In this document: positions 17,554-24,884 of the stretch, one piece after another
Layout of the letters: each line of letters begins with the position of its first letter
How positions within the stretch are numbered: the first letter of the stretch is position 1
Source: Chloroflexota bacterium
Lineage (GTDB): Bacteria > Chloroflexota > Anaerolineae > UBA4142 > SHND01
DNA: 52,313 nucleotides
Direction of reading: 5' to 3'
NCBI GenBank assembly: GCA_029778615.1
Contig: JAKOPZ010000213.1
Location: 1-52,313, forward strand
Notes under the pieces: model-generated
The model's input: only the letters and a program-made list of their open reading frames with translations
Database searches by the model: none
Told to the model about the DNA's origin: nothing
Translations under genes and position numbers: made by a program

Positions 17554-17582
17554 TTGCTCACGTAAATTGTTTGTGCTAAGAT
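17554..17582 (+). promoter_or_regulatory. Sigma70-like promoter for the I9-like / pepF unit
   Basis: TTGCTC (17554-17559), a 17-bp spacer and TAAGAT (17577-17582). Transcription would begin about 17589-17592, at or a few bases before the ATG at 17593, so the first gene would be translated from a leaderless or near-leaderless message. Confidence 0.55.
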
Positions 17583-17592
17583 ACCGTTACGC

Positions 17593-17865
17593 ATGAAGAA
17601 CCTTGACCCCCTTCTCGCGCGTGCGGCGCAAGAGAATCCCCACGAATCGTTTCAAGTCATTGTCCGCGTTGAGGGCGACCTTGATACGCGGCAAGGACAA
17701 TTGGAACAGTGCGGTTTTTGCATCACGCGGCGTTCGCGTTTGATACATGGCTTTGGCGCGAGCGCGCAAGGCGAAGCGGTATTGCGCGCGACAAACGAGG
17801 ACTGGGTGATTTCGATTGAACGCGATATTGAAATGCGCGCACAAAAGGACCAAGAGACGCACTGA
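17593..17865 (+). CDS. Stand-alone subtilase-propeptide (I9-like) domain protein
   Basis: A 90-residue protein with no signal peptide or membrane helix. The pattern FQVIVRVEGDLDT... LEQCGFCITRRSRLIHGF... GEAVLRATNEDWVISIERD follows the ferredoxin-like fold of peptidase S8 propeptides (Inhibitor_I9): a first strand VIVR, a GF/Y segment in the middle, and a closing strand VISIE. The I9-like region at the N-terminus of the subtilase at 26903-28219 has the same layout. A free I9 domain could be an intracellular protease inhibitor or folding chaperone. The gene lies 29 bp before pepF. The family call is by pattern only. Confidence 0.5.
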   Translation: MKNLDPLLARAAQENPHESFQVIVRVEGDLDTRQGQLEQCGFCITRRSRLIHGFGASAQGEAVLRATNEDWVISIERDIEMRAQKDQETH

Positions 17866-17894
17866 AATTCTAAATCTTTGTAAGGAGAAACGGA

Positions 17895-19700
17895 TTGGCT
17901 GTCACCACTTTACCTTTGCGCAATGAAATTCCGGACCAGTACAAATGGGATGACCGGAGCGTTTTTGCCAATCAAGACGCGTGGCAAACGGAATTTGACC
18001 GCGTGCTTGCCGACCTCGCACAGCTGGACTCCTTGCGCGGCAAGCTGGCAACGGGTCCCGATTCGGTGGCGAACGCGCTGGAACTCGCGCAGGCGCTTCA
18101 AAAACGCGTATGGATTGTGTTTGTCTATGCGAGCATGAGTCAAGCGGTTGACACGCAGGACCAAACGGCGGCGGCAATGTTTAGCCGCGCGTTGGGCTTG
18201 GCGGGGCAAGCGAGCGCGGCGTTCGCGTTTATTGACCCCGAACTCATCGCCATCGGGCACGCTACGCTGAACGAATGGATGGCGCAAACACCGCGTTTGC
18301 AAATTTACGCGCACTATTTTGACAATCTTTTTCGCAAACAACGGCATGTGCGTTCCGGCGAAGTGGAAGAAATCTTGGGCTTGCTCGCCGACCCGTTCGC
18401 GGGCGCACGCACGGCGAACGATGTGCTCACCAGCGCGGACATGACCTTTGCGCCTGCGGTTGCGTCGGACGGCAGTGAACGTCAAGTCGCGCAAGGGACG
18501 ATTTATACCTTGCTCGCGGAGCCGGACCGTGAACTGCGGCGCACCAGTTTTGAAAATTATCGCGATGCCTATTTGAAATTCAAAAATACGTCTGCCGCGC
18601 AGCTGGCAACCTCTATCAAACAGAATGTGTTTGCGATGCGCGCGCGAAAATTCAACTCGACGCTCGAAATGGCGCTCGACGAGCAAAACATTCCTGCCGC
18701 CGTTTTTTACAATCTCATCGAAACGTTCAAACAGAATTTACCGACATGGCATCGCTATTGGCGCGTCCGCAAAAAAGCATTGGGCGTGGATTCACTGCAT
18801 ACGTACGACATTTGGGCACCGCTCACCGCCGGGTTCAAGAAAATTTCGTACGAACAAGCGGTGGATTATATTTGTGCGGGGCTTGCGCCAATGGGCAGCG
18901 AGTATGTGGACATTGTACGCAACGGCGCGCTGCACAAACGCTGGGTGGACGCGATGCCGAATCAAGGCAAGACCGAAGGCGCGTTTTCTTCGGGCGCGGC
19001 GGGCACGCATCCATTTATCTTGATGAGTTATGATGATGATATTGGCGCGCTCTCGACGCTCGCGCACGAATTGGGACATTCCCTGCATTCGTACTATACG
19101 TGGCAAACGCAGCCGATGGTGTACACCTATTACGGGAACTTTGTCGCCGAAGTCGCATCGAATTTTCATCAAGCGATGGTGCGCGCCCATTTGCTCCAGA
19201 CCATCACCGACCGCGAATTTCGAATCAACATTTTGGAAGAAGCGATGGGCAATTTTCACCGTTACTTTTTCATCATGCCCACGCTCGCGCGATTCGAGTT
19301 GGAGGCGCACCAACGCGTGGAACATGGGCGCGCCTTGACGGCAGACGAATTGATTGAACTGTGCGCGGACTTGTACGCCGAAGGGTATGGGCAGGATTTA
19401 CAAATTGACCGCGCGCGCGATGGAGTTACGTGGGCGACCTTTGGACATTTGTACGCCGACTATTACGTGTTTCAATACGCGACCGGCATTTCGGGCGCGA
19501 ACGCGTTGTCGAAACGAATTTTGAGCGGAACGCCGAACGCGGTGCAGGACTATATCAACTTTTTGAAAACCGGCAGCAGCAAATATCCGCTCGACGCGCT
19601 GCGCGCCGCAGGCGTGGACATGTCAACGCCCGAACCGGTCCAAGCCGCGTTCGATGTTCTCGCACAATACGTCAATCAACTTGAAGAACTGGTCGGTTAA
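17895..19700 (+). CDS. pepF: Oligoendopeptidase F (M3B metallopeptidase)
   Basis: A 601-residue cytoplasmic zinc peptidase that cleaves short peptides. The zinc motif HELGH (near residue 391, in TLAHELGHSLHSY) and the downstream Glu-containing helix (YGNFVAEVASNFHQAM) are characteristic of M3B. The C-terminal YADYYVFQYATG segment also fits the family. The start is a TTG at 17895 preceded by TAAGGAG with good spacing; no ATG start fits the N-terminus. It follows the I9-like gene by 29 bp and shares its promoter. A nested palindrome follows the stop. Confidence 0.93.
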   Translation: MAVTTLPLRNEIPDQYKWDDRSVFANQDAWQTEFDRVLADLAQLDSLRGKLATGPDSVANALELAQALQKRVWIVFVYASMSQAVDTQDQTAAAMFSRALGLAGQASAAFAFIDPELIAIGHATLNEWMAQTPRLQIYAHYFDNLFRKQRHVRSGEVEEILGLLADPFAGARTANDVLTSADMTFAPAVASDGSERQVAQGTIYTLLAEPDRELRRTSFENYRDAYLKFKNTSAAQLATSIKQNVFAMRARKFNSTLEMALDEQNIPAAVFYNLIETFKQNLPTWHRYWRVRKKALGVDSLHTYDIWAPLTAGFKKISYEQAVDYICAGLAPMGSEYVDIVRNGALHKRWVDAMPNQGKTEGAFSSGAAGTHPFILMSYDDDIGALSTLAHELGHSLHSYYTWQTQPMVYTYYGNFVAEVASNFHQAMVRAHLLQTITDREFRINILEEAMGNFHRYFFIMPTLARFELEAHQRVEHGRALTADELIELCADLYAEGYGQDLQIDRARDGVTWATFGHLYADYYVFQYATGISGANALSKRILSGTPNAVQDYINFLKTGSSKYPLDALRAAGVDMSTPEPVQAAFDVLAQYVNQLEELVG

Positions 19701-19702
19701 GC

Positions 19703-19780
19703 AATACCTTCGCAACCGAAAAAAATTATGCGGGTTTCGTAGTGCAAATTTGAAATTTGCAGTACTTTACCGAAGGTATT
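19703..19780. repeat. Nested palindromes after pepF
   Basis: An outer inverted repeat AATACCTTCG (19703-19712) / CGAAGGTATT (19771-19780) encloses a perfect inner palindrome TGCAAATTTGAAATTTGCA (19743-19761). The inner palindrome is flanked on the left by TCGTAG, giving TCGTAGTGCAAATTT, and the octamer TCGTAGTG also borders the palindrome at 7942-7957. It may end the pepF transcript or be a small mobile palindrome lodged in an older hairpin. Confidence 0.55.
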
Positions 19781-19795
19781 GTGAAGGAAACGCTT

Positions 19796-20065
19796 ATGGA
19801 TAATCCAAACCTGAATAAAAGTCTTAACGATTTACACGACGAATTGTCACAGACTACGCCGACGGAAAAAACACAGCCGGTGCTCGATGACCTCCGCACG
19901 CATTTGCAGCCGCTCGTGGAACAACCGAACGCGGGCAATGCGATTCATTACAAATCACTCGGCGAACGCTTGAATCTCGCGCTGGTAGATTTGGAAGTGG
20001 ACCATCCCACGTTGTCGGCGGCGATTCGCACCGTGTTGGACGATTTGGCGGCAGTGGGTATTTGA
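19796..20065 (+). CDS. DUF4404 family protein
   Basis: An 89-residue soluble, acidic and helical protein. The pattern LNDLHDELSQTTPT... VLDDLRTHLQPL, then LGERLNLALVDLEVDHPTLSAAIRTVLDDLAAVGI at the end, matches DUF4404, whose function is unknown. The start at 19796 is chosen because GAAGGAAA lies 7 bases upstream; an in-frame codon at 19757 sits inside the palindromic repeat. Its stop codon overlaps the start of the monooxygenase gene by one base (TGATG), so the two are co-translated. Confidence 0.75.
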   Translation: MDNPNLNKSLNDLHDELSQTTPTEKTQPVLDDLRTHLQPLVEQPNAGNAIHYKSLGERLNLALVDLEVDHPTLSAAIRTVLDDLAAVGI

Positions 20066-20397
20066 TGATTCTCGAAGTTGCCCATTTGGATGTTATCCCG
20101 GAGAAAACGCGAGAATTTGAACACGCGTTTCAACAAGCCGCGCCATGGATTGCGGCGACGGACGGCTATATTTGCCACGAACTCCGGCGGTGTATCGAAA
20201 CACCGCAGCGTTACGTATTACTCGTGCAGTGGGAAACGCTCGAGGCGCATACGATTGGCTTTCGTCAGTCGGAACGCTATCCCGAATGGAAAAAATTGCT
20301 CCATCACTTTTACGACCCGTTTCCACTGGTAGAACATTATGAACCGGTGTTTCGCTTTGAACGTGAGAATTCCCAATTGAAAGTCACAAATGGATGA
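20065..20397 (+). CDS. ABM-domain (antibiotic biosynthesis monooxygenase-like) protein
   Basis: A 110-residue dimeric alpha+beta barrel protein. The pattern MILEVAHLDVIPEKTREFEHAFQ, with ATDGYICHELRR, YVLLVQWETLEAH and HHFYDPFPLVEHYEPV, is the usual ABM layout (LVQWES/T, acidic loop, C-terminal H..F.P). Members act as quinol oxygenases, haem-degrading enzymes or small stress proteins, and the sequence alone does not tell which. The ATG at 20065 overlaps the DUF4404 stop by one base. Confidence 0.8.
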   Translation: MILEVAHLDVIPEKTREFEHAFQQAAPWIAATDGYICHELRRCIETPQRYVLLVQWETLEAHTIGFRQSERYPEWKKLLHHFYDPFPLVEHYEPVFRFERENSQLKVTNG

Positions 20398-20437
20398 TGT
20401 AGAATTGCGATAGTTCCGCAGTTCTTGGAGGACAAAA

Positions 20438-21130
20438 ATGAATCAACAATTTTCGATTGCGCAGCAGGAACAAGCCATCAAAAGTTTCATGCCGCGCGTG
20501 TACTTGTGGATGACGGCGGCGCTCTTTGTAACCGCTGTCGTCGCGTGGACTACATTCAACAGCGAGGCGCTGCAAAGCATTTTCTTTAGCAACCCGTGGA
20601 TTACGCTCGGATTGTTTATCGGACAAATCGCGCTCGTCATCGCGCTCTCGGCAGCAATCGGACGCTTGTCGCCCGCCGTGGCGATGCTTATCTTTTTTGC
20701 CTATGCGGCATTGACGGGCGTCGTGTTTTCCAGTCTGTTCATCGTCTATACCGGCGCATCCATCGCCTCTACCTTTGTCGCCACCGCAGGCATGTTCGGC
20801 GTGATGAGCATTATTGGTCTGACGACAGGGATGGATTTGACGCGCATCGGCAATATCGCATTCATGGCGCTCATCGGCATCATCATCGCGTCGCTCATTA
20901 ATTTCTTTTTGCAGAGCGAAGCGTTGTATTGGGTGATTTCCATCGTCGGCGTCTTGGTCTTTATCGCGTTGATTGCGCGCGATTCACAGCGTTTGAAACA
21001 AATGGCGACGCAAATTGACGCCGCGTCCGAGCAAGGACAAAAAGCATCCATCATGGGCGCGTTGGTGCTGTATCTCGATTTCATCAACTTGTTCCTGTTC
21101 CTCTTGCGCCTGTTTGGCAATCGGCGCTAA
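20438..21130 (+). CDS. Bax inhibitor-1 / YccA family membrane protein
   Basis: A 230-residue protein with seven predicted membrane segments, starting at an ATG preceded by TTGGAGG. The N-terminal RVYLWMTAALFVTAVVAW and the C-terminal ALVLYLDFINLFLFLLRLFG are family signatures. The C-terminal sequence includes the conserved YLDFINLF motif with the Asp implicated in calcium leak in the BsYetJ structure. The likely role is membrane ion homeostasis or interaction with the FtsH protease, as for YccA. It is the last gene of this plus-strand unit; a terminator follows. Confidence 0.92.
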   Translation: MNQQFSIAQQEQAIKSFMPRVYLWMTAALFVTAVVAWTTFNSEALQSIFFSNPWITLGLFIGQIALVIALSAAIGRLSPAVAMLIFFAYAALTGVVFSSLFIVYTGASIASTFVATAGMFGVMSIIGLTTGMDLTRIGNIAFMALIGIIIASLINFFLQSEALYWVISIVGVLVFIALIARDSQRLKQMATQIDAASEQGQKASIMGALVLYLDFINLFLFLLRLFGNRR

Positions 21131-21140
21131 CGCAAAACCG

Positions 21141-21206
21141 AAACCCGAAGGGTCTCGCGCGTCCGAGTGCATTTAAATGTACTCTGCAAGACCTTTCGGG
21201 TTTTTC
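21141..21206 (+). terminator. Rho-independent terminator after the Bax-inhibitor gene
   Basis: AAACCCGAAGGGTCT (21141-21155) pairs with AGACCTTTCGGGTTTTT (21190-21205), enclosing a second small palindrome GTGCATTTAAATGTAC. The 3' arm runs into five T residues. It begins 10 bp after the stop codon. Confidence 0.75.
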
Positions 21207-21233
21207 GTCTCCCGTCTCTAATCTCCAATCTCC
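21206..21233 (+). repeat. Heptad array, single arm
   Basis: Four 7-bp units, CGTCTCC, CGTCTCT, AATCTCC, AATCTCC, lie between the terminator and the ribosome site of the aldehyde ferredoxin oxidoreductase gene. The units closely resemble the CAATCTC/TAATCTC units of the right arm at 45493-45527. No clear opposite arm is present here. Confidence 0.5.
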
Positions 21234-21257
21234 ACCTTACGCACAAAGGAGTCCGTA

Positions 21258-23210
21258 ATGCCTTTCGGTTACAACGGAAAAATTTTGCACGTCAATCTCA
21301 CGAAACGCGTGCACGAAGTGGATACGCCCAGCGAGGCGTTCTATCGCATGTACGGCGGCGGCAGCGCGTTGGGAATGTATCACATCCTGAACGACATGCC
21401 CGCGCACGTGGACGCGTTCAGTCCCGAAAACATTTTGACCTTTTCGTTGAGCGTACTCACCGGCGCGCCCGTATCGGGACAATCGCGCATGATGGCAAAC
21501 GCGAAATCACCCCTCACGGATGCGATTGGCGATTCGCAGTGCGGCGGTTATTTTCCCGCCGAAATGAAATTCGCCGGATACGACGCGATTATTTTTCGCG
21601 GACGCGCCCCCTATCCGATGTATTTGTATATTCGAGATGGGAATGTGGAACTGCGCGACGCGCGTCACTTGTGGGGCAAGACTACGCACGAGGTCGAAGA
21701 AATTCTCAAGCGCGAATTGGGCGACAAGGATATTGAAATCGCGCAGTGCGGACCCGCCGGCGAAAAGTTGGTGCGTTTTGCCGCCATTATCAATATGGCA
21801 TCGCGCGCGAATGGACGCACGGGACTGGGCGCGGTGATGGGTTCCAAAAATTTAAAAGCGGTCGTCGTGCGCGGAACCAAAGGCGCGAAATCCATTCAAT
21901 GGGCGGACCCGAAGGCGATTATCGAGTTGACGAAAATGGGTCCAAAAATCATGCCTGACAATCCCGACATGGTGTCGCTTGCAAAATATGGCACGGCGGG
22001 CGTTGTCTCGTACCAAAACACCATCGGCTCACTTCCGACCTACAATTACGACAGCGGCGATTTTCACGGCTGGGAGAAAATTTCCGGTGAGACGTTGTAC
22101 GATACCGTGTTGAAGGGCGCAAAGGACGGGCGTCAGAATACTGTTGGACGCGATTCGTGTTATTCGTGCTCTGTGCGCTGCAAACGCGTTGCCGATTCAG
22201 AATGGAAGGGCAGCGCGATTTCACCGCACTATGGCGGACCCGAATACGAAACGCTTTCGACGTTCGGCTCGTACTGCGGCGTAGATGATTTGCAAGCCGT
22301 CTCACTCGCGTCGCAAATGTGCAACGAGTACGGCGTGGACACCATCAGCGCGGGCGCGACGATTGCGTTCGCGATGGATTGTTACGAACACGAAGTTTTG
22401 TCGAACGAAGATACGGGTGGAATTGAATTGCGCTATGGCAACGCCGACGCGATGATTCAGGTGTTGCGAGACATGTTGACGCGCGCGACGCCATTGGGTG
22501 AAATGCTTGCGGAAGGTTCGGCGCGCGCGGCGCAAAAAATCGGCAAGGGCGCGGAAGATTTGGTCGTGACGGTCAAGAAACAGGAACTCCCCGCGCACAT
22601 GCCGCAGGCGAAACGTTCGCTCGGACTCATTTACGCGGTGAACCCGTTCGGCGCCGACCATCAATCGTCGGAACATGACCCGATGTATGAAGAAGGCAAC
22701 ACGAGCGATTTGTACATGGAACGCTTGAACCAAATCGGTCTGTACGAGCCGCAGCCACAACGCTCGCTCACAAATGAAAAAGTGCGCTTTGCGCTCAAGA
22801 CCCAGCAGTTTTATTCCGGGCTCGATACCTTTGGTTTATGCCAATTCGTTTTCGGTCCCGCGTGGACGTTGTATGGTCCGAGTCACGTCGTTGATTTGAT
22901 TCAAGCCGCAACAGGTTGGAACTATTCGCTCTATGAATACATGCAAGCGGGCGAACGGCGTTTGAACATGCTGCGCGCGTTCAACGCGCGCGAAGGCATT
23001 GACCGCAAGGACGATACGCTGCCGAAAAAAATGTTCAAAGAGTTGCAAGGCGGCGCAACCGACGGCGTGAAACTTTCGCATGAAGAAATGGAGCGCGCGA
23101 AAGATGTGTATTTCGCGATGAGCGGCTGGGATGTGAAAACGGGAATTCCCACACGCGCGAAATTGGAAGAACTGGGCATCGGGTGGGTGGCGGACGCCAT
23201 GGACGTCTGA
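21258..23210 (+). CDS. Aldehyde ferredoxin oxidoreductase (tungsten/molybdenum pterin enzyme)
   Basis: A 650-residue enzyme of the AOR family, which oxidises aldehydes to carboxylic acids with a tungsto-bispterin cofactor and a [4Fe-4S] cluster. The N-terminus (YNGKILHVNLTKRV, then YGGGSALGMYH) and the core SRANGRTGLGAVMGSKNLKA (pterin-binding) are diagnostic. The cluster cysteines are CYSCSVRC near residues 300-307 and a fourth in FGLCQF near 528. A GGAG ribosome site precedes the ATG. It is monocistronic: no ferredoxin, pterin-biosynthesis or tungstate-transport gene is beside it. The aldehyde substrate is unknown. Confidence 0.93.
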   Translation: MPFGYNGKILHVNLTKRVHEVDTPSEAFYRMYGGGSALGMYHILNDMPAHVDAFSPENILTFSLSVLTGAPVSGQSRMMANAKSPLTDAIGDSQCGGYFPAEMKFAGYDAIIFRGRAPYPMYLYIRDGNVELRDARHLWGKTTHEVEEILKRELGDKDIEIAQCGPAGEKLVRFAAIINMASRANGRTGLGAVMGSKNLKAVVVRGTKGAKSIQWADPKAIIELTKMGPKIMPDNPDMVSLAKYGTAGVVSYQNTIGSLPTYNYDSGDFHGWEKISGETLYDTVLKGAKDGRQNTVGRDSCYSCSVRCKRVADSEWKGSAISPHYGGPEYETLSTFGSYCGVDDLQAVSLASQMCNEYGVDTISAGATIAFAMDCYEHEVLSNEDTGGIELRYGNADAMIQVLRDMLTRATPLGEMLAEGSARAAQKIGKGAEDLVVTVKKQELPAHMPQAKRSLGLIYAVNPFGADHQSSEHDPMYEEGNTSDLYMERLNQIGLYEPQPQRSLTNEKVRFALKTQQFYSGLDTFGLCQFVFGPAWTLYGPSHVVDLIQAATGWNYSLYEYMQAGERRLNMLRAFNAREGIDRKDDTLPKKMFKELQGGATDGVKLSHEEMERAKDVYFAMSGWDVKTGIPTRAKLEELGIGWVADAMDV

Positions 23211-23231
23211 AAGCAATTGGAAATATTTTTC

Positions 23232-23269
23232 AAACGGGTGCGCGAAGCATGCTTCGCGCACCCGTTTTT
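23232..23269 (+). terminator. Rho-independent terminator after AOR
   Basis: A perfect inverted repeat in which AAACGGGTGCGCGAAGC pairs with GCTTCGCGCACCCGTTT around a two-base centre, ending in TTTTT. It lies 22 bp after the AOR stop codon. Confidence 0.85.
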
Positions 23270-23274
23270 GTTCG

Positions 23275-23304
23275 TTGACAGTGAAAAATCGCGTGTGTTA
23301 TACT
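23275..23304 (+). promoter_or_regulatory. Sigma70-like promoter for the orphan binding lipoprotein
   Basis: A perfect TTGACA (23275-23280), an 18-bp spacer and TATACT (23299-23304). Transcription would begin about 23311, leaving a leader of roughly 58 bases before the ATG at 23369, which is preceded by AAGGAGGAG. Confidence 0.75.
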
Positions 23305-23368
23305 CACGCCTCGTGAGTGAACTCGCACGAACACACTATCACCGATTCTCTCAAGGAGGAGAAGAACT

Positions 23369-24691
23369 ATGCAGTACAAAGTTTTGCTCGGCGCGACGCT
23401 CGCGCTGATGGTCGTTGCAATCTTGGCGTGCGGAACTCCGGCGACACCTCCACCGCCCGTCGTGCAAACTGTGGTGGTGCCGGTGAAAGAGACCGTCGTC
23501 CAAACGGTCAAAGAAACGGTTGCGGTGCCACAGACCGTGGTGGCACAAGAAACGGTCGTCGTGGTCGAAACCGCTGTGCCGCAGCCCACCGAAGCGCCCG
23601 CCGGCGCGATGATGCAAGCGGTCGGTGCAGGGGAAGGCGAAGTGGATATTGTCGCGTGGCCCGGTTACATCGAACGCGGCGAGACGGACCCCGCGTATGA
23701 TTGGGTGACGCAATTTGAAAAAGATTCGGGCTGCAAGGTGAGCGTCAAAACCGCCGCGACATCGGACGAAATGGTCGCGTTGATGAACGAAGGCGGTTTC
23801 GATTTGGTCACCGCGTCGGGTGATGCGAGCAATCGTCTCATCGCGGGGGGACGCGTACAGGAAATCAATCCCGCGTTGATTCCTTCGTGGAACACGGTGG
23901 ATACGCGTTTGCAAAATGCGCCGTGGCATACGGTCAACGGCAAACATTACGGCGTCCCGTATCAATGGGGACCGAACGTGTTGATGTACAACACGAACGT
24001 TTTCAAACAAGCACCCACGACATGGGGCGTGACCTTTATCGAACAAAACCTGCCCGACGGCAAATCGAACAAAGGACGCGTGCAGGCATATGACGGTCCG
24101 ATTTTCGTCGCCGACGCGGCGTTGTATTTAATGCACAACAAACCGGAACTCGGCATCAAGAATCCGTACGAACTGAATCGCGACCAATTCAACGCCGCGC
24201 TCGACCTGTTACGCGAACAACGCAAAATCGTCGGACGTTATTGGCATGACGCGATTGTGCAGACCGACGATTTCACCAACGAAGGCGTAGTCGCTTCGGG
24301 TTCGTGGCCCTTTCAGGTGAACTTGCTGCAATTCAACAAGCAACCGGTTGCGAGCACCATTCCCGTCGAAGGCGCGACAGGTTGGGCGGACACGACGATG
24401 ATGAGCGTTGAAGCGAAACATCCAAACTGCGCGTACAAATGGATGGAGTGGTCGCTGAACCCGAAACTGCAAGGCGACCTTGCCGCGTGGTTCGGTTCGG
24501 TGCCGGCTGTCCCCGCCGCGTGCAAAGGCAACGAACTGTTGACCGACACGGGCTGCGATACGAACGGATTCGAGAATTTTGACAAAATCTGGTTCTGGCG
24601 CACCCCGACTGCGAAATGTGAAACGCAAACGGAATGTGTGCCCTACCACGAATGGGTGACGAATTATGTCGCGGTAATTGGGGGACGGTAA
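23369..24691 (+). CDS. PotD-family extracellular solute-binding lipoprotein (orphan)
   Basis: A 440-residue lipoprotein with a signal peptide (LLGATLALMVVAILAC) and lipobox LAC, Cys near residue 21. A Val/Thr/Pro-rich spacer follows with repeated TVVVPVKETVV-type units (about residues 30-75), probably a flexible linker. The mature domain (VDIVAWPGYIERGETDP..., VNGKHYGVPYQWGPN) is a type II periplasmic binding domain of the PotD/spermidine-binding family. It differs clearly from the potD at 393-1592. No permease gene is adjacent; the nearest ATPase, at 29929, is 5 kb away. The ligand is unknown. Confidence 0.85.
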   Translation: MQYKVLLGATLALMVVAILACGTPATPPPPVVQTVVVPVKETVVQTVKETVAVPQTVVAQETVVVVETAVPQPTEAPAGAMMQAVGAGEGEVDIVAWPGYIERGETDPAYDWVTQFEKDSGCKVSVKTAATSDEMVALMNEGGFDLVTASGDASNRLIAGGRVQEINPALIPSWNTVDTRLQNAPWHTVNGKHYGVPYQWGPNVLMYNTNVFKQAPTTWGVTFIEQNLPDGKSNKGRVQAYDGPIFVADAALYLMHNKPELGIKNPYELNRDQFNAALDLLREQRKIVGRYWHDAIVQTDDFTNEGVVASGSWPFQVNLLQFNKQPVASTIPVEGATGWADTTMMSVEAKHPNCAYKWMEWSLNPKLQGDLAAWFGSVPAVPAACKGNELLTDTGCDTNGFENFDKIWFWRTPTAKCETQTECVPYHEWVTNYVAVIGGR

Positions 24692-24699
24692 ATTAGTAA

Positions 24700-24823
24700 T
24701 TCACCTTACGCATGTCATTTCGAACCCCTCAATCCTTCGGGGTAAACTCTGTGAGAAATCTCATTTTTTTCCACCGAGATTTCTCGCAAGACCGCTCGAA
24801 ATGACAATTCTGCGTAACGTGAG
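24700..24823. mobile_element. MITE-like element, copy 1 (124 bp)
   Basis: Near-identical over 124 bp to 28355-28478. The ends are imperfect inverted repeats, TTCACCTTACGCA on the left and the complement of TGCGTAACGTGAG on the right. Inside lie a second pair of arms around GAGAAATCTC/GAGATTTCTC and TGTCATTTCGA/TCGAAATGACA, so the whole can fold on itself. It is flanked by a 7-bp direct repeat TTAGTAA (24693-24699 and 24824-24830), as expected for a target-site duplication. It has no coding capacity. Its insertion separates the binding-lipoprotein gene from its terminator. Confidence 0.75.
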
Positions 24824-24826
24824 TTA

Positions 24827-24873
24827 GTAACAAAAAAAGTCAGTCCGAACTTTGGACTGACTTTTTTTGTTAC
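24827..24873 (+). terminator. Rho-independent terminator displaced from the binding-lipoprotein gene
   Basis: A perfect inverted repeat GTAACAAAAAAAGTCAGTCC / GGACTGACTTTTTTTGTTAC around GAACTTT. The symmetric A and T runs allow it to work in both directions. Without the MITE and one copy of its target duplication it would lie only a few bases after the lipoprotein stop. Confidence 0.85.
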
Positions 24874-24884
24874 ATGTGATATAA

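Noticed and set aside
24711-24823. Could the repeated 124-bp unit be a CRISPR repeat or small RNA gene?
   Set aside because: There are only two copies 3.5 kb apart with individual target duplications and no spacer structure or promoter; a MITE explains all features.
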